From Lachnospiraceae bacterium (GTDB taxonomy: Bacteria; Bacillota; Clostridia; Lachnospirales; Lachnospiraceae), in NCBI GenBank assembly GCA_029225065.1, contig JAQXVT010000047.1:1-64000 (forward strand): 64,000 bases of DNA, read 5' to 3'. Shown one piece after another: positions 60,315-64,000 of the stretch. Both the position numbers and the translations under genes were made by a program. The notes below the pieces were generated by a model. The model worked only from the letters and a program-made list of their open reading frames with translations. It was not told the origin of the DNA and did no database searches. The first letter of the stretch is position 1, and every line of letters begins with the position of its first letter.

Positions 60315-61886
60315 TCACTTTTTCATCTGCACAATTTTGCAGGTATGTTTCTTTGTCTTCTTATCATAATTTACCCCGACCAGCAGCAAATTCCCCTGAT
60401 ATTCCTTCAGACTCTCACAGTACTCTTTTTCCAGAATCTGTGAAATTGCAGTATCTGCCGTCTGATCCCATTTCAGTTCCACCACAAGCGCCGGTTTATC
60501 CTGAAATCTCTTTTTCGGCAGGAAGACCAGATCCGCAAATCCCTTTCCGCCCGCCAGCTCCCGATATACCGTGTAATAATTGCGTGCCGTATAAAGTGCA
60601 AGGGAAATTGTGTAGCTCAAAGCGTTCTCATCATTATACTGCAAATGGGATGTCTCAAAGTGTGCCTGCCGGATTCCTTCAGCCACCTGCAGCGGCCGCA
60701 TCTGCCAGATCGCGTTCAAAGTGTCGGCAGAATTTTTCAGTGCCCGCGAAATCTCTCCCCAATCTGATACCGACACTGCATTCACATACTCAGCACGCAC
60801 CTCATTATTGGGAATAAAAACATTTTTATGCTCTTCATCATACCCCAGATATCCCAGATGCACCAGAAGCGTGAGTACGTCATCTTCGGTACGGAACGTA
60901 ATCATATCGTTGGAAAAGCTTCCTGTATTTACCGGCACCCGCTCCCCTGCGATCATGCTGAGCACGTCATCACGAAGCCCTTCAAAATTCATATCGATAT
61001 AGACCTGCAGCGCTTCAAATGTCTCTGTCTGATTCCAGTAGTTTCCTATTTTACCGAACTGCATGCAGCTTACCACAGAGCGCGGACTGTAAATAGAAAG
61101 ATCCTCTGTAAATGAATAACCGTCATACCAGCTTTTCACATCTTCCATATCCATATGATATTTTCTGCACAGATCACATACCTCATTTTCCGTAAATCCC
61201 GCATAAGGTGCGAGCGGCCCCGGTGCAATCATTGAAAATTCATCAAACATATTTAAAGCGGAATGCGTTCCATATTTTTTGACTGGCAAAATGCCGGTCA
61301 TATAGGCCAGACAGATATGGCTTTTATCCTTCAGCAGATCGCGCAGAAAATCCAGATACATCTCCTGTGCTTCCTTTTCCCGCTTAAATTCCCGAAATAC
61401 GCAATCCCATTCATCTATAATAATCACAAACGGCCGCTTTGTTCTGTTGTAAATATCCTGCATCGTTCTGGTCAGATTCGTTTCATCAAAATACCGAAAA
61501 TCCGGATACTCCTCCAGCAAATCCCACAGAAGGCTTTTTCGGAGTAATTCCAGCATTCCCGCTATGCCGCTGCTCTGGCTGAGAAATTCCTGCATGTTGA
61601 GGAAAACGGTATCGTACTGATTCAGATATTTTTCAAACGTCTCACTTTTCTCTATTTCAAGCCCGGAAAATAATGCTCTGGAATCACATCCCCTGCTGTA
61701 ATACGCTGAAAGCATATCCGCTGCCATCGATTTCCCAAAACGCCTTGGCCGGCTGACACAGATATTCTGCTGCGACGTATTCATAACTTTATTCGTATAT
61801 TCCAAAAGGCCGGTTTTATCCACATAAATTTCCGAATGCACCGCCCGGAAAAATTTTTCATTTCCCGGATTCAAATAAATCCCCAT
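60315..61886 (-). CDS. AAA-ATPase-like protein with PD-(D/E)XK nuclease-type domain
   Basis: A 523-residue protein of a family common in gut Clostridia and Bacteroides. The N-terminal AAA-like domain starts NPGNEKFFRAVHSEIYVDKT and has the P-loop in RPRRFGKSMAADM, with IIIDEWDCVF as Walker B. The C-terminal PD-(D/E)XK domain has FADLVFLPKKRF and ALVVELKWDQTADTA. Function unknown; many copies per genome are usual, and a mobile or regulatory role has been guessed. The ATG at 61886 has GAGAGGTG upstream. Confidence 0.9.
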   Translation of the reverse strand: MGIYLNPGNEKFFRAVHSEIYVDKTGLLEYTNKVMNTSQQNICVSRPRRFGKSMAADMLSAYYSRGCDSRALFSGLEIEKSETFEKYLNQYDTVFLNMQEFLSQSSGIAGMLELLRKSLLWDLLEEYPDFRYFDETNLTRTMQDIYNRTKRPFVIIIDEWDCVFREFKREKEAQEMYLDFLRDLLKDKSHICLAYMTGILPVKKYGTHSALNMFDEFSMIAPGPLAPYAGFTENEVCDLCRKYHMDMEDVKSWYDGYSFTEDLSIYSPRSVVSCMQFGKIGNYWNQTETFEALQVYIDMNFEGLRDDVLSMIAGERVPVNTGSFSNDMITFRTEDDVLTLLVHLGYLGYDEEHKNVFIPNNEVRAEYVNAVSVSDWGEISRALKNSADTLNAIWQMRPLQVAEGIRQAHFETSHLQYNDENALSYTISLALYTARNYYTVYRELAGGKGFADLVFLPKKRFQDKPALVVELKWDQTADTAISQILEKEYCESLKEYQGNLLLVGVNYDKKTKKHTCKIVQMKK

Positions 61887-62185
61887 GCTGCACCTCTCTT
61901 TCTGCACGGCCAGAGCACTTGCTGCTCTGTTTTCCTGTCTGATTTTCACCAATACTCCCATCATTTCATGTATCGTTATTATAGCACCGTTGACCGAAGA
62001 TTGTCTTTCTCTTTCTTTGGATCCGGCAAACGAATTTTCTCTGTACTTTATTTGCTGCTGCCTGGCTTCAGGCGAAGTTTCGTAAAGCTGACATAAAACA
62101 TTTGCGTGTTTAAGGACGTTGGGTAAATTGCTTTTGAATAATAATCCTTATTTTAACCGGGCAGCTTCTTTGTTTATCATTTATA

Positions 62186-62214
62186 TTGACAGCAGCGGTT
62201 CATTGTACTAATAT
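62186..62214 (+). promoter_or_regulatory. Promoter of the MarR-TauE pair
   Basis: TTGACA (62186-62191), 17 bases, TAATAT (62209-62214). Repeated TTAGAAT units follow (about 62213-62235) and could be MarR sites. Confidence 0.7.
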
Positions 62215-62285
62215 TAGAATGTTTAATTTTAGAATATTTGAAAATAAAGTACTCGTAATACACCATCTTAGAAAGGAGTGCTTCC

Positions 62286-62717
62286 ATGAACCCCATCTCA
62301 TTTTTATCGCTCGCCTCCAAAACAGCCAAGGCGTACGAATCCTTCTGCCGTCCGGTCTGCAAAAAACACCAGATCAACCAGACGTGCCTTGATGTGATTC
62401 TTTTTCTGGCGAATAACCCAGACTACAATACGGCCCGGGATCTGTGTGAACTGCGCGGCATCCGCTCGGGCAACGCCTCCGTCGCAATCGATACGCTTGT
62501 CGGCCGCGGACTGCTTGCAAGACAGACCGACCCGGATGACCGGAGAATTACGCGGCTGGTACTTACGCCAGAAGCAGAGCCGATTATCATAGACGGCCGT
62601 GAGACCCAGCAGCAGTTCGGCAACCGGCTTGTTCAGGGCGTGTCCGCGCAGGAGCTGCAGATCTGTGCGGATACGATTTTAAAGCTGGGCGCTAATATTT
62701 CGGATATGATCTCATAA
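62286..62717 (+). CDS. MarR family transcriptional regulator
   Basis: A 143-residue winged-helix regulator. Recognition region: ARDLCELRGIRSGNASVAID, wing with RQTDPDDRRITRLVLTPEA. AAAGGAG precedes the ATG. Cotranscribed with the TauE/SafE exporter 43 bp downstream, which it probably controls. Confidence 0.92.
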   Translation: MNPISFLSLASKTAKAYESFCRPVCKKHQINQTCLDVILFLANNPDYNTARDLCELRGIRSGNASVAIDTLVGRGLLARQTDPDDRRITRLVLTPEAEPIIIDGRETQQQFGNRLVQGVSAQELQICADTILKLGANISDMIS

Positions 62718-62760
62718 TTGTTACAGACGATATTTTCTCACACGAAAGGAGTTTTTCACT

Positions 62761-63528
62761 ATGCTCACCACAATTCTCGTATGCATCCTTGCAGGCCTCG
62801 GCGCAGGCCTTGGCACCGGCTTTGCCGGCATGAGCGCCGCCGCGGTCATCAGCCCGATGCTGATCACCTTCCTTGGCATGGAGCCATACCAGGCGATCGG
62901 CATCGCGCTTGCCAGTGACGTGCTTGCCAGCGCCGTCTCCGCCTGGGAATACCACAAAAACAAAAACCTCGACATCAAAAACGGGCTGGTCATGATGGTG
63001 ACCGTCATGCTCTTCACCGCAATCGCCAGCTTCCTCTCCCACTTTGTTTCCGGAAATGCCATGGGCGGCTTTTCTACCGTCATGACGATGCTTCTCGGAA
63101 TTAAATTTATCGTACGGCCGGTCATGACGACAAAGGAAAAAATGATGACCGTCGATCAGAAAACCCGGATCATCCAGTCTGTACTCTGCGGCACCATAAT
63201 CGGTCTGATCTGCGGTTTTATCGGTGCCGGCGGCGGTATGATGATGCTGCTGATTCTCACCTCTGTGCTTGGCTATGAGCTGAAAACGGCAGTCGGTACC
63301 AGCGTCTTTATCATGACATTTACCGCACTGACCGGTGCCGCCAGCCACTTCTATCTCGGCGGCATGCCGAACCCGCTGATCCTCGTGCTGTGCATGGTCA
63401 GCACCCTGTTCTTCGCCCGCGTTGCTGCCATTTTTGCAAATAAGGCTTCCGCGAAGACGTTGAACCGGGCACTCGGGATTGTGCTGACGGTGCTCGGCGC
63501 AGTGATTATTCTGGTAAAATTATTTTAA
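62761..63528 (+). CDS. TauE/SafE family sulfite/anion exporter
   Basis: A 255-residue membrane protein with about eight helices and the two-repeat TauE/SafE pattern: GLGTGFAGMSAAAVISPMLI in the first half, GFIGAGGGMMMLLILTSVLG in the second. Members export sulfite, sulfoacetate or other organosulfur anions. AAAGGAG precedes the ATG. Second gene of the MarR operon, closed by a strong terminator. Confidence 0.92.
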   Translation: MLTTILVCILAGLGAGLGTGFAGMSAAAVISPMLITFLGMEPYQAIGIALASDVLASAVSAWEYHKNKNLDIKNGLVMMVTVMLFTAIASFLSHFVSGNAMGGFSTVMTMLLGIKFIVRPVMTTKEKMMTVDQKTRIIQSVLCGTIIGLICGFIGAGGGMMMLLILTSVLGYELKTAVGTSVFIMTFTALTGAASHFYLGGMPNPLILVLCMVSTLFFARVAAIFANKASAKTLNRALGIVLTVLGAVIILVKLF

Positions 63529-63536
63529 TCGAGCAG

Positions 63537-63564
63537 CGAAGCGGATTGCGAATATCCGCTTTGA
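63537..63564 (+). repeat. Dispersed intergenic hairpin repeat, copy 2
   Basis: CGAAGCGGATTGCGAATATC, then CGCTTTGA. AGCGGAT pairs with ATCCGCT. Same unit as 34093-34125 in the opposite orientation. Confidence 0.65.
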
Positions 63565-63600
63565 CTCGAGCAACGAAATGCTTCACCCTTTGAACACATC

Positions 63601-63645
63601 AATCCCCCTGCACAAGACATTAAGCAAAGTGCAGGGGGATTTTTC
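63601..63645 (+). terminator. Strong terminator after the TauE/SafE gene
   Basis: AATCCCCCTGCAC pairs with GTGCAGGGGGATT followed by TTTTT. Confidence 0.92.
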
Positions 63646-63717
63646 CTTTTTTTGTATATTTCAAACAAAAAAATCATTCCTTTCTCTTTCGTTTTTGTAT
63701 GTAATAGGCCTCCCAAC

Positions 63718-63746
63718 TTGACAGAAAATTTTTTAAATAGTATGAT
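63718..63746 (+). promoter_or_regulatory. Near-consensus promoter of the microcompartment gene
   Basis: TTGACA (63718-63723), 17 bases, TATGAT (63741-63746). A leader of about 95 bases with a GC-rich hairpin (CCGGTTTTCGGGGCGG region, ~63770-63805) precedes the gene. Confidence 0.8.
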
Positions 63747-63849
63747 TACAATACAGTTCAGCAGTGCGGAATAACAGATCGTGACCGGTTTTCGGGGCGG
63801 TCTGTTTGCTGATTGTTTTAAGTATTTTCAGAAAAGAGAGGTATATCAA

Positions 63850-64000
63850 ATGGCAAATGAGCACGAAAATCAGATTCGTATCGTGCAGGAAACGGTAGCC
63901 GGAAAGGAGATCACCTTCGCTCATGTAATGGGCGGCCCGGCTCCTGTTATTTATCAGAAGCTTGGATTGAATCCACAGCTTGATTACGGCTCTTCAGCGA
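63850..64000 (+). CDS. Bacterial microcompartment shell protein, EutS/PduU-like (partial)
   Basis: The first 50 codons of a shell protein; the rest lies outside the window. RIVQETVAGKEITFAHV followed by VIYQKLGLNP matches the N-terminus of EutS/PduU-type circularly permuted BMC proteins (IIQEFVPGKQVTLAH...LYKKLGL). Such hexamers form facets of metabolic compartments for ethanolamine, propanediol or fuculose/rhamnulose breakdown. Strong promoter upstream, AGAGG before the ATG; it looks like the first gene of an operon. Confidence 0.75.
   Translation, partial: MANEHENQIRIVQETVAGKEITFAHVMGGPAPVIYQKLGLNPQLDYGSSA

Noticed and set aside
1-64000. tRNA, rRNA, CRISPR arrays, prophage or conjugative element
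   Set aside because: No cloverleaf, rRNA stretch, regularly spaced repeat array, integrase or relaxase pattern was found on either strand by reading.

Overview
The window looks like chromosome from a gut Firmicute of the Lachnospiraceae type (Blautia/Roseburia-like; species not decided). The support is AGGAGG ribosome binding sites almost everywhere, consensus sigma-A promoters, c-di-GMP-I and cobalamin riboswitches, abundant sugar ABC importers and glycosidases, and a microcompartment shell gene at the right edge. No tRNA, rRNA, CRISPR array or prophage was seen.

Left end (1-2.7 kb): the 5' part of an IS66-family element (tnpC partial, tnpB, tnpA, terminal repeat near 1300) sits beside a decayed start of the BREX gene pglZ. 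Next come a strong candidate small RNA with a perfect promoter and a terminator, and an unrecognised ORF. From 2.7 to 5.9 kb there is a 974-residue hybrid sensor kinase behind a c-di-GMP-I riboswitch. From 6 to 11.5 kb are ordinary genes: Na+ symporter with divergent LysR, nitrilase, HxlR with a divergent flavin-type protein, an adaA relic, and a PAP2 phosphatase. From 11.5 to 18 kb are an NHLM-like ABC exporter, a truncated DUF454 gene, two MATE genes with attenuator leaders (the second carrying an internal deletion), and a CarD-like regulator.

Metal/tetrapyrrole region (18-26.6 kb, 31-34.5 kb): a cobalamin riboswitch precedes an exported CbiK-type chelatase, a protein with two repeated surface domains, and a FecBCD-type importer whose ATPase has an extra C-terminal domain. 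A second cobalamin riboswitch precedes a second importer of the same class. Between them are an MFS transporter and a SnoaL-LytTR regulator behind a second c-di-GMP-I riboswitch, and a polar-amino-acid ABC importer that encloses an opine-dehydrogenase-like gene.

Carbohydrate region (34.6-62 kb): a LacI-controlled ribose-type importer operon ends in two tandem esterases. A fucose-type operon follows (SBP, two permeases, AraC, a candidate alpha-L-fucosidase, ketose 3-epimerase, L-fucose isomerase). Then come a third importer with a GH2 enzyme, a divergent HTH regulator with a large C-terminal domain, a GH42 beta-galactosidase and an AAA/PD-(D/E)XK protein. The layout suggests uptake and trimming of fucosylated or galactosylated, partly acylated glycans. 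The right edge has a MarR regulator, a TauE/SafE exporter and the start of an EutS/PduU-like shell gene behind a near-consensus promoter. No fuculose kinase or aldolase is visible, so the microcompartment beginning here may continue fuculose breakdown; that link is inference.
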